A DNA stretch of 32,814 bases from Lachnospiraceae bacterium (GTDB lineage Bacteria > Bacillota > Clostridia > Lachnospirales > Lachnospiraceae): positions 1 to 32,814 of the forward strand of contig JAIKZD010000138.1 in NCBI GenBank assembly GCA_024682555.1, in the 5' to 3' direction. Numbering within the stretch: position 1 is the first letter of the stretch; every line of letters begins with the position of its first letter. The notes beneath the pieces are model-generated. The model was given only the letters and a program-made list of their open reading frames with translations, was not told the origin of the DNA and did not search any database. Of this stretch, positions 15,557-23,865 are shown piece by piece. A program made the translations under genes and the position numbers.

Positions 15557-16261
15557 TTGGATAACAGAAAAAAACAAAGGATCAAGGATCTGCCGGCCGA
15601 TGAGAGACCTTATGAGAAGTGTCTTCGTTTCGGCCCGGAGGTTTTGAGTGACTGTGAGCTGCTTGCGGTTTTTTTGAGAACGGGGGCATCGGGCTGTACG
15701 GGGATCGATATCTCCAGAGAGGTCTTAAGTCTTCCCGACGGCAGCCGGAGTCTCTCGGCACTTTTATCAAAATCAACAAGGGAACTTTTGCGGATCCGCG
15801 GGATCGGTGAAGTAAAGGCCATAACTCTTAAATGTATAGCTGAAATATCCAGAAGGCTGAACAGGCCGGCGATAGATGATAAAGTAAATCTGAATAACCC
15901 GCAGAGCATAGCTGCCATGTTCATGGATGAAATGTGCTACCTGGATCACGAAGAGGTGAGGGTTGTCTGCTTAAACGGCGCCAACAGGTATATCACGGAT
16001 GAGATCCTGACAAAGGGTACCGTGAACAGGTCACTTATCTCCACAAGGGAGATATATAAGATCGCACTGCTTAACTCGGCTGTCGGTATAGTTCTCCTGC
16101 ATAATCATCCGGGCGGTGATCCTTCACCATCGGAAAATGATATCCTGGTAACCGACAAGGTTAAAAAGGCGGGTGAACTGATGGATATAAAGCTGATCGA
16201 TCATTTGATCATCGGAGGGGGCTCTTTTGTGAGCATGCGCGGATCCGGATATATCAGATGA
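15557..16261 (+). CDS. radC: RadC-family JAB/MPN domain protein
   Basis: A RadC/YeeS family protein with a helix-hairpin-helix-like N-terminal part (ELLRIRGIGEVKAITLKC) and a C-terminal JAB/MPN metalloprotease-like domain. The zinc motif is complete: HNHPGGDPSPSENDI gives the His-x-His, Ser and Asp ligands, preceded by KGTVNRSLISTREIY. The name reflects an old link to DNA repair that was later disputed, and the real activity is not established. The length of 234 residues is normal. The start is TTG, six bases after GGAGGA (15545-15550). It is the first gene after the promoter at 15447. radC directly before mreB is a common Bacillota arrangement, and the gap to mreB is short, so it likely leads the cell-shape operon. 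Confidence 0.92.
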   Translation: MDNRKKQRIKDLPADERPYEKCLRFGPEVLSDCELLAVFLRTGASGCTGIDISREVLSLPDGSRSLSALLSKSTRELLRIRGIGEVKAITLKCIAEISRRLNRPAIDDKVNLNNPQSIAAMFMDEMCYLDHEEVRVVCLNGANRYITDEILTKGTVNRSLISTREIYKIALLNSAVGIVLLHNHPGGDPSPSENDILVTDKVKKAGELMDIKLIDHLIIGGGSFVSMRGSGYIR

Positions 16262-16302
16262 TCTGTTTCCTTGGATCAATGTTGACCGGCTGAGGTGGAA
16301 AT

Positions 16303-17310
16303 TTGTCTGTAAATGCATTCGGTATCGATCTGGGTACCTATAATATAAAGATTTATAACGGTTTTCGTGAAACCATATCTTCACACAAGAATATAATAGC
16401 GATACAGAACAGGCATAATATCTTTGCCTACGGGGACGAGGCTTTCACCATGTATGAAAAGGCTCCCTCCAATATCGTCGTATCATATCCCCTTATCAAC
16501 GGTGTGATAGCGGATATCCACAATATGCAGGTACTGCTTAGGAATTTCATCCTCGATGAAATGGACGGAAATCTCAGAAATGCGGATTTCTATATTTCCG
16601 TGCCCACGGATATCACTGATGTTGAAAAAAGGGCATTTTATGATCTGGTAAAGGACAGTAACGTCAGGGCAAAGAAAATATACATCGTAGAAAAGGCCAT
16701 AGCCGATGCCATCGGACTGAATGTGGATGTGAGAAATTCACCGGGAGTCCTGGTGGTGAACATCGGCTATGAAACCACCGAGATCTCAATAATCTCATTG
16801 GGCGGTATCGTGCTCAGCAGGCTTATAAAGCTTGGAGGCAAAAAGTTTGATGATTCCATCAGAAACATAATCCGTAAGGAATACAACCTCATGATAGGCA
16901 TGAAGACTTCGGAGAGGGTAAAGATCGCCCTTCCGGAACTTAAGGCAACCAATTCCGATGCCGTTGTATACGGCAGGGACATAGTTACCGGTCTGCCCGT
17001 TGAGAGGAATATCCCCACAAATCTTGTGGAAAAATCAATGTCGGAGCATTTTGCGACCATAATCGATAATGTCAGGGTGATCCTTGAAAGGACTCCCCCC
17101 GAGCTTGCGGCGGATATCTACAAGACGGGTATTTTCCTTACGGGAGGGTCCGCATCCATAGGAAATCTGCATGAGCTCATAGCAAGAAGTACCGGACTCA
17201 GGGTCAATTTCTCGGCAAACGGGGAAGGCTCCGTTGCCTATGGACTCAGTCAGATCATTAATAACGACAAGCTGAAGGATTCGGCTTATTCACTGTATGA
17301 ACTTGATTGA
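16303..17310 (+). CDS. mreB: MreB-family protein with altered ATPase residues
   Basis: An actin-like protein that guides lateral cell-wall synthesis at the inner membrane face. The overall fold sequence is clear: FGIDLGTYNIKIY, PLINGVIADIHN, VPTDITDVEKRAF, ISLGGIVLSRLIKLGG, and FLTGGSASI near the end; 335 residues is normal. Two key positions differ from usual MreB. The IEEPMAAAIG motif reads VEKAIADAIG, putting Lys131 where the catalytic Glu is expected. VVDIGGGTTE reads VVNIGYETTE, with Asn153 for the Asp and GYE for GGG. It may bind nucleotide poorly or fail to hydrolyse it. The start is TTG after AGGTGG. mreC follows twelve bases after the stop. A second, normal MreB elsewhere is possible. 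Confidence 0.88.
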   Translation: MSVNAFGIDLGTYNIKIYNGFRETISSHKNIIAIQNRHNIFAYGDEAFTMYEKAPSNIVVSYPLINGVIADIHNMQVLLRNFILDEMDGNLRNADFYISVPTDITDVEKRAFYDLVKDSNVRAKKIYIVEKAIADAIGLNVDVRNSPGVLVVNIGYETTEISIISLGGIVLSRLIKLGGKKFDDSIRNIIRKEYNLMIGMKTSERVKIALPELKATNSDAVVYGRDIVTGLPVERNIPTNLVEKSMSEHFATIIDNVRVILERTPPELAADIYKTGIFLTGGSASIGNLHELIARSTGLRVNFSANGEGSVAYGLSQIINNDKLKDSAYSLYELD

Positions 17311-17322
17311 TAAGAGGTCGGG

Positions 17323-18177
17323 ATGGCTGGAAATCATAAAAAAAAGATAAGCATACCAAGCAGGTATGTACTTTTGATATTGTCAGTGATCTGCGTTGTG
17401 ATGATGATCCTGTCCTTTGCCACGGATCTGTTCAAGGCACCCATCAATTCGGCGGCGGGCTACATGGTGGTACCCTTTCAGAAGGGCATCAGCAAAGCCG
17501 GAAGCTGGCTTTTTGACAGGGCTGACAATCTGAGAAAAATGAAAGAGCTCCAGAAGGAAAATGAAGAGCTTAAGCTTAAGGTTGACGAGCAGGCCATCGC
17601 AATAAACGATCTTCAGGCCGATAAATATGAGCTTTCGGAGCTCCGTGTTCTTTTTGAACTCAATGAAAAATATTCGGATTACGAGAAAACCGGAGCGAGA
17701 GTCATCGCAAAGGATACCGGCAACTGGTTTTCTTCGTTTCTGGTGGATAAAGGGACGGAAGACGGGATAGCCGTTGATATGAACGTCATGGCAGGATCGG
17801 GTCTCGTGGGCATCGTGACGGAGGTGGGACCCAACTGGGCTACGGTCAGATCCATAATCGATGATAATTCCAATCTTTCGGGGATGGTCATGTCAACCTC
17901 CGATAATGTGATAGTTTCGGGAGATCTTGAACTGATGAGGGAAGGGTATATCAGGTTTTCCCAGCTTGAGGATAAGGACAACAAAGTCGTGCAGGGAGAT
18001 CAGATAGTCACTTCAACCATTTCGGACAAGTATCTTCCCAATATTACCGTAGGGTATATAACCCAGATAAACAATGATTCGAATAATCTGACAAAATCGG
18101 GATATCTTACCCCGGCAGTGGATTTCAAACATCTGAACACGGTACTGATCGTGAAGGAACTCAAGCGGACCAAATAG
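17323..18177 (+). CDS. mreC: Rod shape-determining protein MreC
   Basis: Part of the elongation machinery; MreC binds and activates PBP2 outside the membrane. A basic N terminus (NHKKKISIPSR) precedes one membrane segment at ~15-34. A predicted coiled coil at ~67-118 is rich in Leu, Lys and Glu (MKELQKENEELKLKVDE). The C-terminal beta-barrel region has family motifs such as VIAKDTGNWFSSFLVDKGTEDGI, here near residue 128, and GLVGIVTEVGPNWATVRSI. The length of 284 residues is normal. It starts after GAGGTCGGG-like purines and stops with TAG, eight bases before mreD. Gene order mreB-mreC-mreD-PBP2 is the classic one. Confidence 0.94.
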   Translation: MAGNHKKKISIPSRYVLLILSVICVVMMILSFATDLFKAPINSAAGYMVVPFQKGISKAGSWLFDRADNLRKMKELQKENEELKLKVDEQAIAINDLQADKYELSELRVLFELNEKYSDYEKTGARVIAKDTGNWFSSFLVDKGTEDGIAVDMNVMAGSGLVGIVTEVGPNWATVRSIIDDNSNLSGMVMSTSDNVIVSGDLELMREGYIRFSQLEDKDNKVVQGDQIVTSTISDKYLPNITVGYITQINNDSNNLTKSGYLTPAVDFKHLNTVLIVKELKRTK

Positions 18178-18185
18178 GGGTTTTT

Positions 18186-18689
18186 ATGCGCAGATATATA
18201 GTGGTCATCCTTATGATAGGAGTGGCATTTATATTACAGAGCACGGTCTTTATGGCATTTGCCATAGCCGGCATTTCACCGAACATAATGATCATCCTTA
18301 CATCCTCCTTCGGATTCATGAGAGGGCGGAAGGAAGGGATGATCATAGGCTTTTTCTGCGGACTTCTGGCGGATATCTTCTTCGGCGACATTATCGGTTT
18401 CTATGCTCTGATCTATATGTTTTTGGGGTATCTGAACGGATTGTTCAAAACGATTTTTTATCCCGAAGACATCAAGCTTCCCATCATCCTTATATCAGCC
18501 AGCGAGATCGTATACTGTATCCTGTGCTATGTCTTCCTGTTCATGTTAAGGGGAAGGCTTCATTTCGGATACTATTTCCTGCATGTTATCCTGCCGGAGA
18601 TAGTCTATACCATAGTAGCTACGCTGGTGGTATACAGGGGAATACTGTTTATCAATGAGTGGCTTGAGATGCATGAAAAAAGGAGTTAG
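18186..18689 (+). CDS. mreD: Rod shape-determining protein MreD
   Basis: A small integral membrane protein of the elongation complex. The 167 residues are mostly hydrophobic, with about five likely membrane segments starting at IVVILMIGVAFILQSTVF. The family hallmark of short charged turns is visible in GFMRGRKEGMIIGFFCGLLAD, here around residue 40, and in FFGDIIGFYALIYMFLGYL. Identification rests on this plus its place between mreC and PBP2. AGGGG from the end of mreC serves as the ribosome site for the ATG. The stop TAG is followed by the TTG of PBP2 within six bases, and AAAGGAG at the end of mreD probably drives that start. Confidence 0.9.
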   Translation: MRRYIVVILMIGVAFILQSTVFMAFAIAGISPNIMIILTSSFGFMRGRKEGMIIGFFCGLLADIFFGDIIGFYALIYMFLGYLNGLFKTIFYPEDIKLPIILISASEIVYCILCYVFLFMLRGRLHFGYYFLHVILPEIVYTIVATLVVYRGILFINEWLEMHEKRS

Positions 18690-18695
18690 CAAAGG

Positions 18696-21572
18696 TTGTT
18701 TGGTGAAATAAAGGAATTCCTGAAAAACACAATACTTTCAAGGCTTTTCATCCTGCTTGCCGTTATAGTGGTACTTTTCTTTATCCTCATCAGGAGGCTC
18801 TTTGTACTGCAGATCATCCATGGAGAGGAGTATCTGAATAATTTTACCCTGACCATTAAAAAGGAGATCACCCTAAATGCCGCCAGGGGAAACATCTATG
18901 ACAGGAACGGAAAGCTGCTTGCCTATAACGAGATGGCGTATTCCGTCACAATAGAGGATAATTACGAGTCTTCCGCACAGAAGAACGCTTCCCTGAACAG
19001 GACGATCCTTAATACCGTAAGGATAATCGAGGATCACGGGGATGAGGTCATAAATGATTTTAATATCCTCTTAAACGCTGACGGGGCTTATGAGTATACC
19101 ATTCAGGGCACCAGGCTGCAGCGTTTCCTGGCGGACATATACGGATACAAGGATATCAATGATCTGAGCATCAGGGAAAAGAATTCGACACCCGCCGAGG
19201 TCATAGAGTATCTCTGCAGCACGGATAAATACGGTATAGGTGAATATGAATATACAAAGGACGGGAAAAAGAATTTCGTTCCCGGAAAGGGGCTGACTCC
19301 CGAAGAGATAATAAAGGTATTAAGGGTCAGGTATTCCATGTCCATGACCAGTTATCAGAAGTATCTGGCCACGGTCATAGCCGATGATGTTTCGGAAGAG
19401 ACCGTTGCGGCGGTGATGGAAAACAAGCCCGATCTGCAGGGAGTTGACATCTCGGAAAAACTGTTAAGAAGGTATAGCGATTCCAGATACATGGCTCACA
19501 TTCTCGGATATGTGGGAAATGCCTCCGTGGAGGATCTTGAGGAACTTAAGGATTCGGACCATGATTATACCATTACCGATACCGTGGGCAAGGCCGGTGT
19601 GGAAAAGACCATGGAGGAGTATCTGCAGGGCACCAAGGGCAAGGATGTGGTCTTCACGGACAATGTGGGAAAGATCCTTGAAACCTCCACCCATATCGAT
19701 CCGGTAGCCGGAAATGATGTCTATCTGTCCATAGATGCGGACCTGCAGAGAGCCGTATATAACATGCTGGAACAGAAGCTTGCGGGTATCCTTGTTTCCA
19801 AGATAGTGAACATGAAGGAATACGACAATTCCGTGGTAAAGGCTTCACTCATGATGATCCCCGTCGATGATGTATATTTTGCACTGATAAACAATAATGT
19901 CATAGATATCAAAAGATTCGAAAGTCCGAATGTCCATACCTACGAAAAAGAGGTGCTTGATGCCTTCAAACAGAAGCAGGCGTCGGTACTTGATTATCTT
20001 AAGGATGAGCTTTTAAATACCGCGACTCCCTATAAGGATCTGCCGGTGGAATATCAGGTATATGAGAGTTATATCGTACAGCATCTGAATTCATCAAACC
20101 TCGGTGTCATAATCTCTTCGGAGGTTGACAAGGAAGATCCGATGTATATAGCCTGGGCCATAGATGAGACCATTTCCCTGAAGGAATACCTGAATTACTG
20201 TCTCTCCAAAAACTGGGTGGATATAACGAAGTTCAACAAAAGCGACCAGTATGCCGATACCGGGGAGGTATATGAAAAACTGGTGGGATATATACTGAAC
20301 GAGCTCCGCAACGATAATGCCTTTTCGAAAAAAATGTATAAATACATGATCCGGGATAATATGATCACCGGCAGGCAGATATGCATGATCCTTTTTGAAC
20401 AGAACGTTATCTATGCCACTTCACGTGAAAAAAATGATGTGGAAAGCGGAGCCAGAACACCCTATGATTTCATCATAAACAAGATCGCAAACATCGAGAT
20501 AACTCCGGCCCAGTTAGCTCTGGATCCCTGTTCCGGATCCTGTGTTATCATGAACATGGAAGGTGAGGTTCTCTCCCTTGTGACCTATCCGGGATTTGAT
20601 GCCAACAGGCTTACAAATACCATAGATTCCGAATACTACTCAAGGCTTATGTCCGATCTGGCAAGCCCCATGTATAACAATGCCACACAGCAGATGACTG
20701 CGCCGGGATCCACCTTCAAGATGATAAGTGCGATAACCGGACTTGAGGAAGGTGTCATCAACATAGGGGAAACCATAAGATGCGACGGAAAGTATGTCAT
20801 TGAGAGCCTGGATGTGGAAAAGACCTGCTGGGCTTATCCCGCTGCCCATGGTCATCTGGATGTGACCCACGCCATAGAGAATTCCTGTAACTCCTTCTTT
20901 TATGAGGTCGGTTACAGACTGGCCACAAATCTGATGACCACCAAATATAATGAAAAACAGGGTCTTGATCATCTGAGGATATATGCGGATCAGTTCGGCC
21001 TTACGGAAAAAACCGGGATAGAAATGGAAGAGAACGAACCGAAATTCTCGGACACTCTGCCCATCGACTCCGCCATAGGACAGGGATCCCATAACTATAC
21101 CACCATCGGGCTTGCAAGATATGCCAATACCATAGCAAACGGCGGCATATGCTATAACCTGACACTGCTGTCAAAGATCACCGAAAGCAACGGAAAACTT
21201 ATAAAAACCGTGAAGCCGGGGCTTCGGAACATAGTGGATATCCAGGGGAGCACCTGGCATGCGGTGAAGAGCGGCATGAGACTGGTGGCGCTTAAGACTA
21301 AGTCCTTAAAGGACCTTGATATTCCTGTAGCCGGAAAGACGGGAACAGCCCAGTCGTCGCGTTCCCGTACAAACCACGCGCTGTTTCTGGGATATGCTCC
21401 CTATGAGGACCCGGAAATATCCCTTGCAATACGAATAGCCTACGGATATACTTCCGCCAATGCCGCTTCACTTGCATCGGATGTTTTTAAGTATTATTTT
21501 AAACTTGAAGATGAAGACTCACTGCTCAGCGGTGTTGCCTCCACCAATACCACGGAGGTCATCGAGGATTAA
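18696..21572 (+). CDS. Penicillin-binding protein 2 (class B transpeptidase) with large insertion
   Basis: A class B PBP that cross-links peptidoglycan during elongation, partner of RodA. A membrane anchor lies at ~16-38 (LFILLAVIVVLFFILI), followed by the pedestal domain (NAARGNIYDRNGKLLAYNE). The transpeptidase has all three motifs: Ser672-Thr-Phe-Lys (APGSTFK), Ser730-Cys-Asn, and Lys881-Thr-Gly (AGKTGTAQ). At 958 residues it is about 250-350 longer than typical PBP2. The extra part lies mainly at ~365-600, between the VYLSIDADLQRAVYNML region and LALDPCSGSCVIMN; it is charged and helical in appearance. The start is TTG after AAAGG. By context it is the pbpA/mrdA equivalent. Confidence 0.92.
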   Translation: MFGEIKEFLKNTILSRLFILLAVIVVLFFILIRRLFVLQIIHGEEYLNNFTLTIKKEITLNAARGNIYDRNGKLLAYNEMAYSVTIEDNYESSAQKNASLNRTILNTVRIIEDHGDEVINDFNILLNADGAYEYTIQGTRLQRFLADIYGYKDINDLSIREKNSTPAEVIEYLCSTDKYGIGEYEYTKDGKKNFVPGKGLTPEEIIKVLRVRYSMSMTSYQKYLATVIADDVSEETVAAVMENKPDLQGVDISEKLLRRYSDSRYMAHILGYVGNASVEDLEELKDSDHDYTITDTVGKAGVEKTMEEYLQGTKGKDVVFTDNVGKILETSTHIDPVAGNDVYLSIDADLQRAVYNMLEQKLAGILVSKIVNMKEYDNSVVKASLMMIPVDDVYFALINNNVIDIKRFESPNVHTYEKEVLDAFKQKQASVLDYLKDELLNTATPYKDLPVEYQVYESYIVQHLNSSNLGVIISSEVDKEDPMYIAWAIDETISLKEYLNYCLSKNWVDITKFNKSDQYADTGEVYEKLVGYILNELRNDNAFSKKMYKYMIRDNMITGRQICMILFEQNVIYATSREKNDVESGARTPYDFIINKIANIEITPAQLALDPCSGSCVIMNMEGEVLSLVTYPGFDANRLTNTIDSEYYSRLMSDLASPMYNNATQQMTAPGSTFKMISAITGLEEGVINIGETIRCDGKYVIESLDVEKTCWAYPAAHGHLDVTHAIENSCNSFFYEVGYRLATNLMTTKYNEKQGLDHLRIYADQFGLTEKTGIEMEENEPKFSDTLPIDSAIGQGSHNYTTIGLARYANTIANGGICYNLTLLSKITESNGKLIKTVKPGLRNIVDIQGSTWHAVKSGMRLVALKTKSLKDLDIPVAGKTGTAQSSRSRTNHALFLGYAPYEDPEISLAIRIAYGYTSANAASLASDVFKYYFKLEDEDSLLSGVASTNTTEVIED

Positions 21573-21639
21573 TACCCGGAAGGGACGGCCCCGTTCTTTG
21601 CGGTTTTTGGATAATCAATTAAACGAGGAGAGAAAAATA

Positions 21640-22308
21640 ATGAAGAACCCTGTAATGATCAAAAATTTTCCGAACGGTCTTTCCGTGATCCTAGATCCGG
21701 ACATACCCTTTGACGAACTGTATCTGGCTCTCGGACGCAAATTCCGTGAATCATCCAAATTCTTCGGGAAGGCCAAGCTTGTCATTTCCTTCAGCGGAAG
21801 AGTGCTGATGGAAGAGGAGGAGAGGCTTCTTGCGGATGCCATAGCAGACAACTCGGAACTCACGGTTTTATGCATAGTCGGGAACGATGATGAGAAGAAC
21901 CAGCAGTATATAAAAGCAGGTTCAAGATTTGTCGGCGATCAGGAAAAGATGCTCTCAAGGTTTTACAAGGGGCCCATACGCGCCTCGGAGGTGATAGAAT
22001 CGGATACCGATCTGATAATACTCGGGGATGTGAATCCCGGAGCGGAGGTAATATCCTCCGGAAATATCATCATCCTCGGCACTCTCTATGGGACTGCAAG
22101 GGCAGGGGCAGAGGGAAATGAAGCATCCTTTGTTGTCGCTCTTGATCTTAGACCGGTAAAGATAAGTATTGCCGATCATGTGATGAATATTTTCGCAAAA
22201 AGAGGGCTTTTCAAGTCAAAGACCATACCCAAGATCGTTTTTTACAGGGACGGTGAACTCTACGCGGAAGAGATAAATCCGGATACCATTGATATGCTCA
22301 GCATTTGA
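21640..22308 (+). CDS. minC: Septum site-determining protein MinC, without minD/minE beside it
   Basis: Inhibits FtsZ ring formation away from midcell, normally when bound to MinD. The C-terminal beta-helix domain is clear: IILGDVNPGAEVISSGNIIILG and RAGAEGNEASFVVALDLRPVKISIAD, both within residues ~120-185. The N-terminal FtsZ-acting domain (~1-95) is present; total 222 residues is normal. The MinD-contact motif RSGQ of other MinC proteins reads RASE (Arg114-Glu117), and the Arg of the LRG turn is Tyr150. The usual next genes minD and minE are absent; rodA starts ten bases after the stop. ATG 21640 follows GAGGAG at 21625-21630; upstream ATGs in this frame lie inside the PBP gene and lack ribosome sites. 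Confidence 0.9.
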   Translation: MKNPVMIKNFPNGLSVILDPDIPFDELYLALGRKFRESSKFFGKAKLVISFSGRVLMEEEERLLADAIADNSELTVLCIVGNDDEKNQQYIKAGSRFVGDQEKMLSRFYKGPIRASEVIESDTDLIILGDVNPGAEVISSGNIIILGTLYGTARAGAEGNEASFVVALDLRPVKISIADHVMNIFAKRGLFKSKTIPKIVFYRDGELYAEEINPDTIDMLSI

Positions 22309-22318
22309 GGTCATTTAA

Positions 22319-23434
22319 GTGAACATTTTCGAGAAATATAACTTTAGGAGATATGGCTTCTTTCTGGTCATAACCTGCATAATCGCCTCAATCATCGGCG
22401 TTCTTCTCATCGGAAGTGCCAAGGAGGGTGTTCAGGCAAAGCAGATCCAGGGTCTTGTGATCGGCCTTGTTTTCATGTTCATCCTGTCACTGATAGATTA
22501 TCATTTTATACTTAAGTTTTACTGGATACTCTATGCGGTTTCGATAGCACTGCTCATCGCGGTAAGGCTTTACGGGGCCACGGTCAGCGGAGCGGCAAGA
22601 TGGTTTACGGTTTTCGGGATCAGATTCCAGCCTTCGGAGGTGGTTAAGATACTCCTGATCCTGTTTTATGCCCAGTTTATCATGAGGCACAGGGACAACA
22701 TCAATACCTTCAGGATAGTGATCGCCTGTGTTCTTCTGATACTGCCGCCTTTTTACCTGATATTTGACCAGCCGGATCTTTCAACCTCCTTAATGATAGT
22801 TGCCATCTTTGCCACCATCATGCTCATAGGAGGACTGAGCTTTAAGATCATTATTCCGGCCATAGCCATAATAATCCCTCTTGTCATACTTTTTCTGAAT
22901 ATCGTCATGCAGCCTGATCAGACCATACTGAACGATTATCAGCAGAAGAGGATACTTGCCTGGCTGCAGCCCGACCAGTATGCTTCCACGGAAGCCTATC
23001 AGCAGCTCAATTCCATAACGGCCATAGGCTCGGGGCAGTTAACCGGAAAGGGTCTCAACAATAATGTCATAGGTTCCGTTAAGAACGGAAATTTTATTTC
23101 GGAAGCCCAGACGGATTTTATTTTTTCCATTGCGGGGGAGGAATTGGGTTTTATCGGTTGTTGTGGTATAATAATCCTGTTATTTCTGATCGTTCTCCAG
23201 TGTATTTTTGTGGCGGGAAGGGCCGCCGACACTTCGGGGATGATCATTGCCGGAGGGATGGCGGGTCTTGTGGGGTTTCAGACCTTTATAAACATCGGCG
23301 TCACGACGATGCTTTTGCCGGATACCGGTCTGCCTCTGCCGTTTTTCAGTTACGGACAGACCTCTCTTGTCAGTCTGTTCATCGGTATAGGTATTGTATT
23401 GAACGTAAAACTGCAGTCCGCAGATTTTATATGA
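22319..23434 (+). CDS. rodA: RodA/FtsW-family SEDS glycosyltransferase
   Basis: A SEDS polymerase that makes glycan strands from lipid II at the membrane, here most likely RodA because it sits with MreBCD and PBP2. About ten membrane segments are apparent over 371 residues. The extracellular loop with the catalytic Asp is present: Asp266 in SEAQTDFIFSIAGEELGF. Other hallmarks are GSGQLTGKGLNNN, ARWFTVFGIRFQPSE and LPLPFFSYGQTSL. The start is GTG 22319, with GAGG overlapping the minC stop as ribosome site, so the two are coupled. It stops with TGA and is followed 35 bases later by mgsA. Confidence 0.93.
   Translation: MNIFEKYNFRRYGFFLVITCIIASIIGVLLIGSAKEGVQAKQIQGLVIGLVFMFILSLIDYHFILKFYWILYAVSIALLIAVRLYGATVSGAARWFTVFGIRFQPSEVVKILLILFYAQFIMRHRDNINTFRIVIACVLLILPPFYLIFDQPDLSTSLMIVAIFATIMLIGGLSFKIIIPAIAIIIPLVILFLNIVMQPDQTILNDYQQKRILAWLQPDQYASTEAYQQLNSITAIGSGQLTGKGLNNNVIGSVKNGNFISEAQTDFIFSIAGEELGFIGCCGIIILLFLIVLQCIFVAGRAADTSGMIIAGGMAGLVGFQTFINIGVTTMLLPDTGLPLPFFSYGQTSLVSLFIGIGIVLNVKLQSADFI
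23144..23172 (+). promoter_or_regulatory. Possible internal promoter inside rodA
   Basis: TTGGGT, a 17-base spacer, and TATAAT preceded by TGG as an extended -10. It lies in coding sequence about 300 bases before mgsA and could give mgsA and the DacA-like gene extra transcription. The -35 is poor, and AT-rich coding sequence can give such matches by chance. Confidence 0.3.
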
Positions 23435-23469
23435 TGTGACTTTTCGGTCATTTCAGGAGGAGGTTACAC

Positions 23470-23865
23470 ATGAACATCGGGCTTATAGCTCATGATTCCA
23501 AGAAAAAGCTCATGCAGAATTTTTGCATAGCTTACAAGGGGATCCTAAGCAAAAATGATCTGTTTGCCACCGGCACAACGGGACGTCTGATAGAAGAAGT
23601 CACGAATCTTACTATCCACAAGTTCTTGGCCGGTCATTTGGGGGGTGAACAGCAGATAGGCGCACAGATCGAACAGAATGAGATCGATCTTGTCATTTTT
23701 TTAAGAGATCCTCTTACACAGAAATCCCATGAGCCGGACATAGGCTATATCGTAAGGCTTTGCGATATGCACAATATTCCGCTTGCAACCAACCTGGCAA
23801 CCGCCGAGCTGTTGATCAAATCCCTTGACAGAGGAGATATGGAGTGGCGTGAGATGTACAAGTAA
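23470..23865 (+). CDS. mgsA: Methylglyoxal synthase (catalytic Asp replaced by Glu)
   Basis: Converts dihydroxyacetone phosphate to methylglyoxal and phosphate, a bypass of lower glycolysis. The 131 residues match the short clostridial form. Family motifs are [10 protein letters not shown] (His8, Asp9), [12 protein letters not shown] (phosphate binding), [16 protein letters not shown] (Asp80) and SHEPDIG (His87, Asp90). At the place of the catalytic base, Asp71 of E. coli in GGDQQVGA, this protein has Glu60 (codon GAA). The FFWDPL motif reads FLRDPL. Activity may therefore be reduced. A strong GGAGGAGG site precedes the ATG. mgsA after rodA is usual in Lachnospiraceae. The next gene overlaps its last 17 bases. 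Confidence 0.9.
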   Translation: MNIGLIAHDSKKKLMQNFCIAYKGILSKNDLFATGTTGRLIEEVTNLTIHKFLAGHLGGEQQIGAQIEQNEIDLVIFLRDPLTQKSHEPDIGYIVRLCDMHNIPLATNLATAELLIKSLDRGDMEWREMYK

